From positions 6,758,001 through 6,822,000 of the forward strand of contig CM071589.1 of NCBI GenBank assembly GCA_036429605.1: a stretch of DNA of 64,000 bases, in the 5' to 3' direction. Shown here in pieces: positions 10,787-22,500 of this stretch. This DNA comes from Cladobotryum mycophilum. Lineage: Eukaryota; Ascomycota; Sordariomycetes; Hypocreales; Hypocreaceae. The notes below the pieces were generated by a model. That model searched no databases, was not told where the DNA came from, and saw nothing but the letters and a program-made list of their open reading frames with translations. The position numbers and the translations under genes were made by a program. Every line of letters starts with the position of its first letter. Position 1 is the first letter of the stretch.

Positions 10787-12448
10787 ATGGATGACGATAG
10801 CAATGTCCGCAACCGTGTGCGGAAGACGGATGGAATTTCGTCGGAGGCGGAGTTGTTGGGTGAAGAATCTAATACCCCAGATCCGAGTGAGACCCGGTCC
10901 GGCAATGAGTCCGATCAACTGCCGGGGAAGATGCCGACGAGACCAAAGCCAACGGTGTCAGAGAAAAGGAGACAGCAAAACCGCCAGGCACAGAAAAATT
11001 ACAGTAAGTAGCGAAGATTTTTGGGGGGGGGGAGGGGGAGGGGGCAATTTGAAAGAATCACAGGCTAAACCGGGTTTTTTTTTACCTCTTTGCTAACTTG
11101 AGATTGCTTCAGGAGAGAAACAGAAACAGCGACTTCAGACTCTCGAATCCATTATCAAGTCCCGGGAGGCAGCACATGGCGGCAGTAGCGCGTTCCACAC
11201 AGTGGGCAGTGATGTCGTGAGCACATCCTCCGCAGACTCATCGCTCGTTAATCTACCTTTGCACAACGGCCATTTGCATTTCTCGCATACTGCACCAAGT
11301 CCCGGATTAAGTACAGTACTTGATACTGCTGGCCCGAATTACTTTAGCAGCGGGCAGCATGAGCAACACCACGAACACAGATTTACGTCTCATCCAGCCT
11401 ACCGAGGGAATGCGTATGATGATGATCTAGCTCTGTACCAGAACCAATTGTCTGAAGCTTCGTTTCTTTCCGCCTCACTCGGCGGTCCGTCTACCTCGTC
11501 ACAGTATCCCCCTCTTCCCGCGTCGCAAGGCGGCCACGACGTTCCATCCCGACAAACAACATCAGATGCGCATAGTCATGATAGTTCAAGCAGAGACTCG
11601 CTAGCAGACGATGCAGCGGCGACGTTTCTAGCCCAATTCCTTCTGCAGGACGACGTGGCGCTGAGCAGAAGGCTGATCCAAGACATACGCGAGAAGCGAA
11701 TCACCCTGAAGGATGTGCTGCGGCGGGGACTTCAATCATTGGGGGAAAGCTCCATGAGCCCAGCGGATAGGCACAGATTAATGCGATCCCAATCACATTG
11801 TAAGTCGAAAAAGAAAACCCCATTGCGACCAATCCAGCCAGAACCCCCCCCCCCCCGGCTTATCTATCCGTTACCAAGAAGCGACAAGCACTCACAACAA
11901 GTTTTTACTAGCTAACCTAATGTAACGCAGCGAGGCTCCCCGACCCCCACGTCGACTCATTTCGCATCACCAGAATGTCATTTATCGCGGCCATGATTCA
12001 TAATGCAGCCATTATCGGCCTGACGCCCCCGGAAATCTACGATCACGATTTCGAATCGCCCATTTACACGGCCGCGCTGTCTCAGAGCACGTCTACCCAG
12101 GGGTTGTTCGCCGGACTGAAGAAGGACCTCAAGCCGACGCAGAACCAGCTCGCCCACCCCCACCACCCGTACATCGACCTGATCCCATTTCCCGGCTTCC
12201 GCGAGCGCGTCATATCCCTCCTGCAGTCCAGCCCGCCCGTGTTCGACCAGGACGAGCTCTGCCACGACCTGCAGAACGGCGGGATCATATGCTGGGGGTC
12301 GAGCCTGGGCGCTGGGGTGGGGAACTCGGGTGCGCCGTGGGACATTCGGAGCTGGGAGGCGCAGCCTTGGTTTATGAAGAAGTGGTGGATGCTGACGGGG
12401 GGTCGCAGGGCGAAATGTATCAACAGTCACGGTGGTGGTGCGAGATGA
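10787..12448 (+). CDS. bZIP-type transcription factor with C-terminal DUF3425
   Basis: Exons 10787-11003, 11113-11799 and 11931-12448 give 473 residues. The first splice builds the basic region and start of the zipper: EKRRQQNRQAQKNY then REKQKQRLQTLES, near residues 58-85, the fungal bZIP basic motif (NxxAQxxYR type). The middle is Ser/His/Gln-rich and disordered. The C-terminal part (LPDPHVDSFRITRMSFIAA, PFPGFRERVI, WDIRSWEAQPWFMKKWW) matches the DUF3425 region found in many ascomycete bZIP regulators of stress or secondary metabolism. Intron 1 carries long G and T runs and intron 2 a C run. The protein should be nuclear. The divergent aldo-keto reductase is a candidate target by position only. 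Confidence 0.85.
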
Positions 12449-13774
12449 GGGGGGACAACTCTGGATCTGCATGGTGAGGAGGACGGGGGTCGGTGGGATG
12501 TATAAAATACAACATGGACTCAATAATAGACTTTTTAGATGGAATACATGAATAGATTTTTCTTTTTCTATAAATTCGAATTGGAGTCGAATCTTGCAAT
12601 GCTTCTAAAAAGTACCTAGGTATCCAGGAAACAAGAGCTTAATCAGGAGGAACAAAAAGAAGAAGAAAACCAGAGCCGCAAAGAAATGTGAACAGCGACG
12701 GAAGAAATAACCCGGAAAACAGAGGAACAGACGGTATTATGTATCACGCAAAGCTAGAGATGGAGAGGGATTTTTCCCAATCTTCTTTTTCAGTGGGGGT
12801 TATCCAACTTACGGTGATGGCTATAAGCGCATACTTCAAGGGGGCCGAAGTTTCCCTTCCTTCTTTGTCTCGTTTCTTTCCTTTTTGTGTCTTGAGGATC
12901 AGAAACGACTGAGGATTAAAATGAAAGAGGGAAAATAGTGGCGGTATGTGATGAATACTCGAGTACCACGATTCAGGGCCGTAAGTGATGAAGTTTTAGG
13001 GTCATAGAATATAGACGCAGTATATTCTGAGGATATAAGTCTAGTCACCCGTTTCTTCTTGTCTATTTATACTCATACAATCTATTCGACGAATGAAAGG
13101 CTAAGGAGATTAGTAGCCGTATTATACTTCAAGATATCATACAGCATAACCGACAATGCATTTCTTAATCACTGCGCCATCATTGTCGCATCCTTCTAGG
13201 GTAGGTTTTAGGTGTAAGATCAGACCAGGTTGCACAAAAGACTGTTTATGCGAGGCCTTGACAACACGCGCTTGTATTTAGAGTAGAAAATGTTATAAAA
13301 TACTTCGATTATTATCCTTGCATAGTTTCTCCATTCAATCTTAATGGCTTAGTACATGGTACTAAGTTCCGGACGCACACCGGGACTGTGACCGAATTTA
13401 CGGGGCCGGGCCTCCGGGTGGGGGCGGGGAAGATGCAGAGCCACACGGACATTCAATCAAGACACCTTCTACAGATAAACCCATAAGTGGTGGAACGGAA
13501 TGTAGCACATAATATGGTGAGATTGTTTCTAATGACTATGAGAAAAGTGCATTTATGGAGCGGAAAATCTTGGGGACAGCTGGACTTGTTCCGACATCAG
13601 GATATTGTCGGTGTCTCTTTGAACCAGTAGACAGAAAACTAGCCAATCGCCACAATAGCGATACTTTCTACCCCATTGAGACACCTCGCGTGTTGAATCC
13701 CCCACGACGTATATTGACCCTCAAAATCGTTGTTCCAGAAGACCGATAGTCGAGTTGGTGGGCGTGAAGTGGTG
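12449..13774. other. intergenic, part of a decayed local duplication
   Basis: No gene recognised. From about 12,950 on, blocks resemble 15,790-16,050 in the same order: around ATACTCGAGT, TTCTAGGGTAAG/TAGG, an AGACTGTTTATGCGAG-like block and CGGGGCCGGG. These are old duplicated 3' flanks of the secreted-protein gene at 13,775. Confidence 0.45.
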
Positions 13775-14143
13775 TTAGACGGATGGTGTGGTGGTGGTTA
13801 ATGGGGGGCCACATTGAAAGACGGTGGTGATACTGGGCTCGGCCACTGTAATAGTCGTTGAGAACATAACGACGGGCCCGGGGCCAAAGTGAGCGTATGA
13901 GGTAGCGAGCGTATCGCAGCCATGGCAGTCAACCAGACTTGTTGACGTTGCCGTGGTAGTCCAGATAGTCCGAGTGGGACCATGGGTAAAAGCAGCAAAG
14001 CTTTCGATGGTCGTCGTGCAATGTTCTGTCGCAAGACCATCGTTCACAAGATCTTGGTCCTGAAAGGCCGGCACAGGATTGGCGGAGACTAGGCTGGTGA
14101 GGAAGGCCAAGCTGAGGAGTCCGTTGTACAGTGAAAGAGCCAT
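13775..14143 (-). CDS. small secreted protein (DCHGC motif), unknown function
   Basis: Intact 122-codon frame with ATG in a GCCATGG context. Residues 1-21 are a clear signal peptide (LLSLAFLTSLVSA before NPVPAF). The mature part of about 100 residues is Thr/Ser-rich (TTTIESFAAFTH, WTTTATSTS) with four cysteines, two in the sequence DCHGCDTLATSY, and ends in a Thr-rich tail that could be O-glycosylated. It resembles Thr-rich surface or effector-like secreted proteins, with no named domain. A decayed copy of the central part lies at about 16,100-16,240 on the same strand. A TATATA element lies about 150 bp upstream. Confidence 0.65.
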   Translation of the reverse strand: MALSLYNGLLSLAFLTSLVSANPVPAFQDQDLVNDGLATEHCTTTIESFAAFTHGPTRTIWTTTATSTSLVDCHGCDTLATSYAHFGPGPVVMFSTTITVAEPSITTVFQCGPPLTTTTPSV

Positions 14144-15029
14144 GGCGTCTGATGTATTACTATTGATGGACGAATGGTTGTGTTATAGGTCTATTGAAGC
14201 TGAGAGATAAGGGTAAATAATATTGTAGTGAGAGATAGAGAGGTTGTGTGTGTAATTGAGGATATGTGAAATGTCTATCTGGGACGTACATGCCTATATA
14301 TCTTAGGGAATGAGTCTAGGTATAAAACTGAGAATAAGAAAACAGCTGTGACCATGCGGTATCCAAGGCACTTTCGCAAAATGTAAGATTACAGTAAGAC
14401 AGTGATGAATTTCCGGTGCCGCCCGTTGAAGAGATGTATGTAAGATTAACCTTGTCCGGTGGCGAATTTATTAATAGTATATGGTATTGTTTACCTGGCG
14501 ACTACATTCCACACGTTGACGGATACATTCCAGCATGATGCAAGTAGAGTCAACAACGGGAACACCCTACCATAAATATCGTCTGGCATCCTAAGCCCTT
14601 TTTTGTGGTAAGGCGTCCTGGATCAATCAGTTAATTGTTAATTGGCAAGATTTCCGCTGGTATCCAACATCCATATCAAGGATTCATTGCTCGTACAAGA
14701 ATTCTTGGTGAATACTTGCTTTTTCCCCCGATGATTGCCAAAGAAGGGGTCCGATATGTAAGGTGAGACATCTCAGCCCAGTTCTTATCGTACATCCAAG
14801 GTAGGGTCCCGCGGAAGCTTTCCAAAGGGGTATTGAAATCCTGCCATAGTTACACGACTTCTAGGACCATTCAATCAATTTCTCAACAGATCTAGAGTTC
14901 TGTGGACAAGATTCGCCATATAGTAAGTAGGCTTTACCTCTGGCCGTTCTACACGTATTTCAAACTCCACGTTTGTCTGGCCTTCTTGATACACCGACAA
15001 CATACCCCGGTACGTATCGATAAGCCTTA
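14144..15029. other. intergenic
   Basis: Upstream region of the secreted-protein gene. The block near 14,290-14,390 (around GTGACCATGCGGTAT) resembles 16,380-16,450 (ATGACCGTGCGGTAT) and marks the upstream edge of the local duplication. Otherwise nothing was recognised. Confidence 0.4.
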
Positions 15030-15660
15030 TTGCTGGGGTCTTGTCCACTTTGCAATTACCACAATAATCCGCCCCTCCAGACTGACGGGCGCCTTCATCC
15101 CCCTGCCGTAGGCCTCTTCTATGATAGATACTGGTTCAGTTCACGTGGAAGTACCCGAGATCTTCGGCCTCCGGCAACATCCAAAGTAAGCTTGATGAAG
15201 TCTTCTACGTTGTATCTAGTCTACGATGTTGGTGTGCTATTCTAATTCCTGACTTGGGCTCTGGCCCACTCGGATCGATATTGCCGGTACTCCACAGTAA
15301 TCTACCGTAGCGTGATTAGAACGCCCGTACCCCGTTAGCCGGGAGCCGGGAAGCGAGAGTATTCTATGCATCATCAGGGCGTTTTTCCAGAATAGACGCT
15401 ACCGGCTTCCGGCCAACTCGTGGTATTGATGCTCAACACGAAAAACACGGGCAAATACTCCATTGAGGTTTAAGAGATGCGACGATAATTTTTGAAAGCT
15501 AGTCACGCGTTTGGTTAAATTTGCTGATTACAGTTCTTCAACCCCCTTAAACCTAGTTGCTGCTCGCGAGTAGGGGGCTTTGCACATCTCTCCCTTAGCG
15601 CCTATGTGAGGGCCGGGTGGGGTGAGATGACAGGCTTTGTCCAAATCCGAAACCCAACTT
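15030..15660 (+). repeat. dispersed repeat, copy 1 (partner 27,508-28,190)
   Basis: The order of diverged blocks matches the second copy: ACAATAATCCGC, a GTACTCCACAG/GTGCTCCACAG block, AGAACGCCCGTA, GCCGGGAGC, TCCRGAATAG, TGGTATYGATG, ACACGAAAAA, CAAATACT, GGTGAG(A)TGACAG and CTTTGTCC. Identity is patchy, with both substitutions and indels, so the duplication is old. Translated pieces such as TIIRPSRLTGAFIPLP versus TIIRTSRLISALICP suggest an ancestral reading frame, but no family is recognised. Confidence 0.55.
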
Positions 15661-15789
15661 TTGCTCCCGCCAGAGAGTACCCAGTGGTGTTTGTATGGCG
15701 ATAGTTATGAGCACATACTCAGGCTTCTCTTTCTCCTCTTCCTTCTTTCACTTTTTTCTCTTAAGCTTCTCTTACCTCCATAATATACG

Positions 15790-16480
15790 ATAATAAATAC
15801 TCGAGTGTTGTGATGATAGGTTGAGAATGATGCAGTTTCAGGGCGTCTTTCTAGGGTAAGATTGGTGTGCGAGATCTGATACAAAGCTACGCACTCAGAC
15901 AGTTTACGCGAGTGTCTTCATAATGTATATTTCGGGACTTTATACTCGGACTGGGCCGAATATGCGGGGCCGGGTCACCGAGTGGAGGTGGGGTACGCGG
16001 CGTCTCACAGAAGCATACGATCAAAACTTTCTTCAGACGAATACAGAACCTGTAGAACAGATGAAAGTATACAGTTTAACAGGTTTACCTAAAAGGAGAA
16101 TACGACCTCGATAAATTGTGCATCACAACCGTGGCAGTCGATTTGGTTCGTAAACGTTGACGTAGCGGGTGAAGATCCCGTGGGAAATTGAAGGAGTCAT
16201 GATGTATGTTGGTTTGTGTCGCAGTTTTGTATTCGATTGAAGCTTCCCTTCGAGCTCTAGACATTGATTAATGGACGTTCTTGTTGTAGGCCAGTTGGAG
16301 TGTGAAGAAAAAGAAATATGGTTGAGGGATGATTGGGGACAAATGAGTAGTTTGTCGGGGCGTAGAAGCTTGACATAGCTACGAGTGTTCGGTATATAGC
16401 CTCAGGATAAAAAAAGGCCATGACCGTGCGGTATTGAAGATCGCTTCATAGGCATCAACTCTGCATTTCCACCGAAATGC
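15790..16480 (-). repeat. decayed duplicate of the 12.95-14.4 kb region
   Basis: Same order and orientation of similar blocks as in and around the secreted-protein gene at 13,775, interrupted by small indels. It includes the pseudogene at 16,100-16,240. Confidence 0.5.
16100..16240 (-). pseudogene. relic of a DCHGC secreted-protein gene
   Basis: One minus-strand frame reads ATSTFTNQIDCHGCDAQF, against ATSTSLVDCHGCDT in the intact gene at 13,775-14,143. A TGA interrupts it upstream and no signal peptide remains. The similarity extends into both flanks, so this is a decayed duplicate rather than a chance match. Confidence 0.5.
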
Positions 16481-17024
16481 GATTTTGTCGTGGAAGTGCA
16501 GTAGGACATTATAAATGGATGCAATATTAGGCTCGTCTTGATCCAGTCTTTAGGCTACCTATCCTCAATATATTTAGCAAGCCATCTGGGGATCTATGAA
16601 GGATACTTGTCAATCTGGTGATATTTTAGGTAGCATGAAATGAGTGTATATATATGTAAGATTCCATAGTCTCACATGTGTCTTCCTTACAAGTGCTGAC
16701 AATAGCCCTCCCAATTCTTCTTCACCCCAGACACGTGAGCAAGGCGACGGTATTAGGCAGCCCTCTTTCCAGTCCATGTAGAAACACGGATGTCATGAGG
16801 ATTCCCAGCAGCGGCTATAAAACCGTACAAACAAACAAAAATAAAGCCATGGAAACTAATCGGTAGCGTGGTCATTAATCACCATCCACCATTAGGACAC
16901 ATCCAATAGGCATGTTGCCCAATCCATTTCAGATAACAACAAGAGCCGTCGCCACCGCCATCGCCGACCTATATTCAGTACTATTAGCTAGATCCCTCAC
17001 AGAACTGATTTATTAGACAGAGGC

Positions 17025-17327
17025 CTAATCGGCACATACACATTTTCCAAAATCACACTTTTCATTAGCCCAACCAGACCTGCAGGAAGTTCCATTACAG
17101 TGCTATAAATTCAAGGTTTATGTTAGCAATGATTTGTGGTGCTGGTTCTGATCAGGATCTGTACTTACGCCTACGCGACTCTGATGTTCATCAGGAGGAC
17201 ATTCTCTTCTCTTGAAGAGGGCTTGCGGGTGGTTTGATGGTGTAGTTCCCGGCCTCGGCTCTACTGCAGGGGCAGCGGCAACGACCGACAGTGTTGTGAT
17301 AAGAGCATAGAGAGGCAGGAACTTCAT
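17025..17327 (-). CDS. secreted cysteine-rich peptide precursor with Kex2-type site
   Basis: Exons 17327-17169 and 17102-17025 (66-bp intron, GTAAGT donor, TATAG acceptor) give 78 residues. Residues 1-19 are a signal peptide (LYALITTLSVVAAAP). A short propeptide follows, ending at FKRR, a dibasic Kex2-type site. The predicted mature peptide of about 36 residues has six cysteines spaced C-x11-C-x4-C-x8-C-x4-C-x-C, including CNGTSC and CDFGKCVC. Three disulfides ending in CxC recall CS-alpha-beta defensin-like or knottin peptides, but the C-x4-C step differs from the classical C-x3-C. Exon 2 alone carries five of the six cysteines, so the peptide is invisible without splicing. An antimicrobial or effector role is inference. 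Confidence 0.65.
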
Positions 17328-18050
17328 AGCGATTGTTTCTTCTGGGAGTGACTAATAGGCATAGGATGGCTGAATTGAGGAGAGAAGGTTGTTTCTATTG
17401 AACTTGATGAGACGGATGGGATCTATATATGCACATTGGAAGCCTACATACAAAGCATCGGAGGTATAGAGGTACCTGACAGAAATTACATTAGGAAGCT
17501 TCCGAAATCATGGACTATGCGAGACACGTAGCGGTGATATGACGTTCGCAACATCGGGAATCCAAAATACTGTATCCACATACACACCATCCAGCTTAAA
17601 ACGAAGCTGAGAGAATGCGGGAATATTAAAGCGCTCAGATTTCATCTCTTCTACATTTGACCGTTGAGCCACCTTGAGTATCAGTTCTCTGCAATACGCG
17701 CCAACAGCCTTCAACATGCGAAGGTTTTTTGTATTGAACGAACAGAGTATTATGGGAAGAAGAACTAGTTCATGCGTGAAGGTGAGGAATATTTGCTCCA
17801 CCAAGGTTGTTCGCCGACCTCACCTCTTCGGCGACATCAACTGAGACCATGAGAATGCAGGGTGGCCAAGAAAATGCGCATGTCTTAGCGTATACGAGGT
17901 CCTGGAAAACTGTGATTCGGGTCACAAGACCTTTGGCGTTTTCAACCCAGTATCTAATTGGCTTAATGAACAGTTAACTGTCCAGCAAAAGAAACATAAC
18001 AGAACCTCAGTTTTTGCACCTAGTTCGAGTGAGGGAGAGAATCTGTAAAG
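17328..18050. other. intergenic, possible weak minus-strand frame
   Basis: A 98-codon minus-strand frame at 17,508-17,804 has ordinary amino-acid composition (QLRFKLDGVYVDTVFWIPD) but no recognised family and no clear start. It may be part of the decayed gene just beyond it. Confidence 0.3.
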
Positions 18051-18610
18051 CTAGTTGCGCAGAGTCCTGTTATATCTAATCCAGCTCCAATACCTTGCTG
18101 GATGTCTGAGCATTCGTTGGCGGTTGAGATATGCAATGGACAAATAGCTCGAGTTCATAAACTCCTCTAGTGTTACCATGTGTTGAGCATCTCCATCAAA
18201 AGATAATCCCCGGTCATGGTCCCCGCCAATGTCACTGTAACCGCCGTCTATTTCCCCAGTCAACTCCACTTACCGGGACGCTATCTCGGCCTCTTCCGAG
18301 TTCAGCTTGTCTCACAGATCCCAGAGCTGGGTAGACCAATAGTACATGGCATCACAAGTGATCATGCACGCAACTGGATACTTTTGCACGCATTGGCCGT
18401 TGATTGTTTCCCGTAGCATACGTGAAGCCAATCAAATACTTCCCTATTGTACTGGAATCATTATTCAGACTACCACAGCAGAGACATGTATGCTAGAGTG
18501 GACGAAGATTCCCGGCTCCATCAATATGCTAAACATCCGGGGTCTTTAGGCTGCAAATGCCTCGGCTATACATCTGAATGACTTATGACTCTTTTCAGGG
18601 ATGTCACTGT
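18051..18610 (-). pseudogene. decayed protein-coding gene, family unknown
   Basis: One minus-strand frame reads protein-like throughout (MLRETINGQCVQKYPVACM, DKLNSEEAEIAS, EEFMNSSYLSIAYLNRQRML) but is broken by several TAG/TAA codons that could each derive from CAG/CAA. A GTAAGT after EEAEIAS could also be a genuine donor. No family was recognised. It may be a RIP-damaged gene at the border of the AT-rich block. Confidence 0.25.
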
Positions 18611-19060
18611 AGCCTAAGAATTCAGGCAAGGGAAAATCGCTTCCATTGGCCCGTCCAAGTCATGCACTACGCTTCAGGATGCAAACTAAGCTTAGTACAT
18701 TCTACATAACGATGGCAGACAGTTGTGGGTGAGTGATACAAAACTTTGAAGGAACCTTACCTAGGCTTTGACCGGAAATGCCAAACCAGACATTCTCTGT
18801 TGCCTGAGCCCGGCCTGAGGCAAGGGCTGTCACTCAAGCATCCTCTACTATTTTTTCCAAATAAACATTCGAACCGTTTCCTACCTTACATACAACCTGG
18901 CATCTATGCTGTGTTTTCTTTATTACTTTCGGATCAGGAATTCAGTTGTCATACTTACTTGAAATCAGGGCTGCAGCCGGTTCAAACAAATCAAATATGG
19001 GGGTATGACTTGATTACTTGGTTCATCCGACTGGATCGATTTGCTTGTTTAATAAGTACT
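18611..19060. other. transition into AT-rich block
   Basis: No gene recognised. Base composition changes sharply near 19,040, where AT-rich, TA-dinucleotide-rich DNA begins. Confidence 0.5.
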
Positions 19061-19583
19061 TAAAGTATTTGATTAAATTGAAGTTAAAGCTATCACCATA
19101 TACCAAAATGTATATTTCTTCTTCTTTTAGTGTTTTACTATTTTTCATACCCTATTCTTATTATCTAATATAATAGACTTTTTACTAATTATAATAGCTT
19201 TACGCTATAATTAATTTTTTATATATTATATTTTCTTTAAAGTCTTTAGCTTTATTAATAGCCTTTGCGATAATAATATTAACTTCACAAGATTAAATAT
19301 TCTTTTACAGTTAACTAACATAGCCGGGATAACTAAGATATCTAATACTAGCCTACTTAAGGTTAAAAAGTTATTCTTTTTTAATATCCACTAAGCAATT
19401 AGATTATAAAACTATATTAGGCCAAGGCTATAATACCTCTCTAGCTTAGTAACTCTATTAGTCGGTACTGCTACTATGGTCTTAAGCCATTGTATATAAT
19501 TGCTCTTTTCTGGCTCTTTTTCTTAAAGGCCTATAAAATATTAAAAGGCTTTTTAAAGTAATATAGCTTCGGTAAGGCCTTTT

Positions 19584-19595
19584 TTATATTAATTC
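19584..19595. repeat. LINE target-site duplication, left copy
   Basis: The 12-mer ATATTAATTCTT abuts the T-run that is the element's poly(A) tail in plus-strand view. An identical 12-mer begins at 22,861. Confidence 0.7.
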
Positions 19596-22500
19596 TTTTT
19601 TTTTTTTTTTTTTTTCATTCATTACGCTTATGGAGGCCGAAGGCCTATGAAGCGGCTATCTATCTATCTAAAAGCTTACTGTACAGTGACTTTCTAGAAT
19701 AGTAGCTAGCTGGCTAGCTTTCAAGCTAACAGTATAAGGCATTGTGTTTTCCAGTTGGTGGTTTTCTTTCTCCTAGTTCCAAGCGTTATGTATGTCCCTT
19801 AGCCTCTAGGCTGACTAGCTAACTAATCAGCCTATATCTACTCTTCTAAAAACCAGCTTCGCGTACAGATCTTCGTGCTAGTAAGGAAGCCTATTAGGGC
19901 TTCCTTTCCTAGTTTTGTTGTGAAGAGCTTCTGTAACGTTAGCTGGGCTCCTGGCCCTAAGGCCTTCTGCAGGGCCTTTCTAGGCCCTTGGTATCTGCTA
20001 CAGCGTAGCAGCAGGTGTTGCGTTGTGTGTCGTTGGCTACATCTACAGCGGTCGTCAGGGAGGTTCTTTATGGCTTTTTGATAGCTTTTAAGATACCCTA
20101 TCCCTAGTTTTAGCTGGATATAGGCTGACTGGGTTGATCTCGGTCCCTTGACTAGGTTAGCTTTTAGCGAAAAGCTAAGGTTATCTTGAGCTATCCTGCG
20201 GTATTGGGTGCCTAGGCCTCTCGCTCTCTGGCCTGTCTCCTCTCTCATCTCTTCACTGGCCCAGCTAGTCTGCCACTGCTGTACTATGACTTTTCTTATC
20301 TTCCGGTTTAGGTAGCTAAGAGAGGCGTATGGGCGGCCTCTATACGAGGCTTCTAGCCCTTTCTTAGCTAACTGATCAGCTATTTCATTCCCTGGGATCC
20401 CTGTGTGGCTGGGTACCCAGGCAACTGTAATGGCTATGCTTTGCTGTGATAGGAGGTGCAGCTGAGCCCGGATTCTGTAACTAATCTCTCCAGGGCCTTT
20501 GATCTTCATTATAGCTGCTTGGCTGTCAACAAAGATATAGGCTGTTGGTTGGTTTGTCCTGGATAATAGTAGGGCATCTAGGACCTTAGAGATTGCTATA
20601 AGCTCGGCATCAGCTACTTCTATGTAAGGTCCTAGGTTCCAGAATCTTGCTACTCTCGCTGTTTTCGCTGCTTCAGTTTGCCGGCTTGGGCTGTCTTCAT
20701 AGTATGCACATGAGTTAGTGCTAGTACCTTTATGAGTACCCTGCGAGCCGTCTGTATAGAAGGCTCGGTAGTTATCAAAGGTAAGGTCTTCTAGTAACTG
20801 TAGGTGTTGCTTTTTGGCTTCCTTCTTGGAGGCTTGGCTGATTAGGATAGTAGCTTTAGGTTCCTTATTCCAAGGGGCCTGCCAAACTAAATCTTGTCTT
20901 TCTATTCTCTCATACTTTCCAATAGCTTTATCAAGGCTAGCTAATAACCTAGTGAGTTGTGTTGGTGCAGCTGTACTAGTTATGGCTAATCGGATTGGGT
21001 GGGTTTCTGAGAGGGTTTGAGTGCGGAGGCCGTACTTAAGGCAGGCTTTTTGGAGTCTAACTTCAACCGGGGGGATAGCTGCTTCCAGTTCCAGTGCCTT
21101 ATAAGGGGACCTCTTGAAGGCCCCTAGTATCCTGGCTAGGGCAAGGTTCTGTAGCTGTTGGAGTTGGTAGATGAGGTTTTTTTGTCCTGGTCCCTTGTAC
21201 CAAAGAGGGACTCCATAATCTACTATAGAGCTTATGCAAGCTATATACAGCAGCCGTAGGGCTCGTGCAGGTAGCCCGTGTTGCGTATTGCCTAGCCTCT
21301 GAAGGCCCTGGAAGGCTTTGGTAGCCTGTTCGAGCTTTTCTGTTACGTGGTGTTTGAAGTTGAGTTGGTAGTCTAGCCAGACCCCTAGCCATTTGACCAG
21401 TGGTTTAGGCTTAACCGCTAGATTAGCTACAGTAAGCCCCTCTGTTATTGGTCGGCGTTGTCTTGCAAAGTGGATAAGCTCGGTTTTGCCTGGGTCAAAC
21501 TGGACCCCTTGAGGTTCTGCTTCCCCGATAAGCTTGGCTACTATAGTCTCTAGAGCCCTACAGTTCTGATAGGCTGATCTTGATGATACAGACAGGCTAA
21601 AGTCATCGATATAGCTAAGCTGAAAGGCCTGATCTGCTATTATATCTCTAATATAGATTAGAAACAAAATAGGAGATATAGGTGATCCTTGTGGGATCCC
21701 TATAGCTATGTCTGTTAGCTGCTGTATTTGGCCATCAAAGGCTAGCTGGATTTTCCTATTTGATAGAAAGGAATCAACCCAGCTAATAAGGGTTTTAGGA
21801 AGGTCTAGCCTTTCTAGTATCCCTAATAGCTTTGGCTTTGATACATGATCAAAGGCGCCCTTGATGTCTAGGAACAGGGTTGTAACTACTGTCTGGTTGG
21901 CAGCTTTTCTTGATAGCTGCTGGCTTTCGATGTAGTTCGTAAGTAAGAGAACTGTATCAACAGCTGATCTCTGTTTCCGGCCACCAAGTTGGGTTGGGTT
22001 TAGAAGGTTTTGTGTGGAAGCTAGATAGCTTAGTCTGCTTGCAACTATCTTTTCTAAGACCTTTCCTAGGCAGTTAAGCAAGGCTATAACTCTATACGCC
22101 TTTGGGCTACTGTAGTCTAGCTTATTGGCCTTTGGAAGGATGATTCCAATCGCTTCTCTCCAACTAACTGGCTGATACCCTGCTGTGAATAAGGCCTGAT
22201 AAGCTTTATTTAACAGGGTTGGTACCGCCGAGTAAGTCTTCTGTATTAGGAGGAAGTTAATTGTATCAGGGCCTGGGGCTTTCTTGTTAGAGGATGAAAA
22301 GATAGCCCGTTGGACCTCTATATCCTCTAGCTTTGGCCATTTCCAGTAAGTCCTTTCGGGTGTAGGTCTTATTGGTTCTTCTTGACTGGCTATGGATAGC
22401 TTTTGAAAGCTATTTTCTAGCTGCTGTAGTTGATGTCTTGAGGTCCTAGTTGGTCTTGTAGTTGGTCTTGTGCTTGATTTAGGTACTGCCTTAGCTGTAG

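Noticed and set aside
11978..12523. 181-codon minus-strand frame
   Set aside because: Antisense to the DUF3425 exon of the bZIP gene; Arg/Pro-rich shadow composition.
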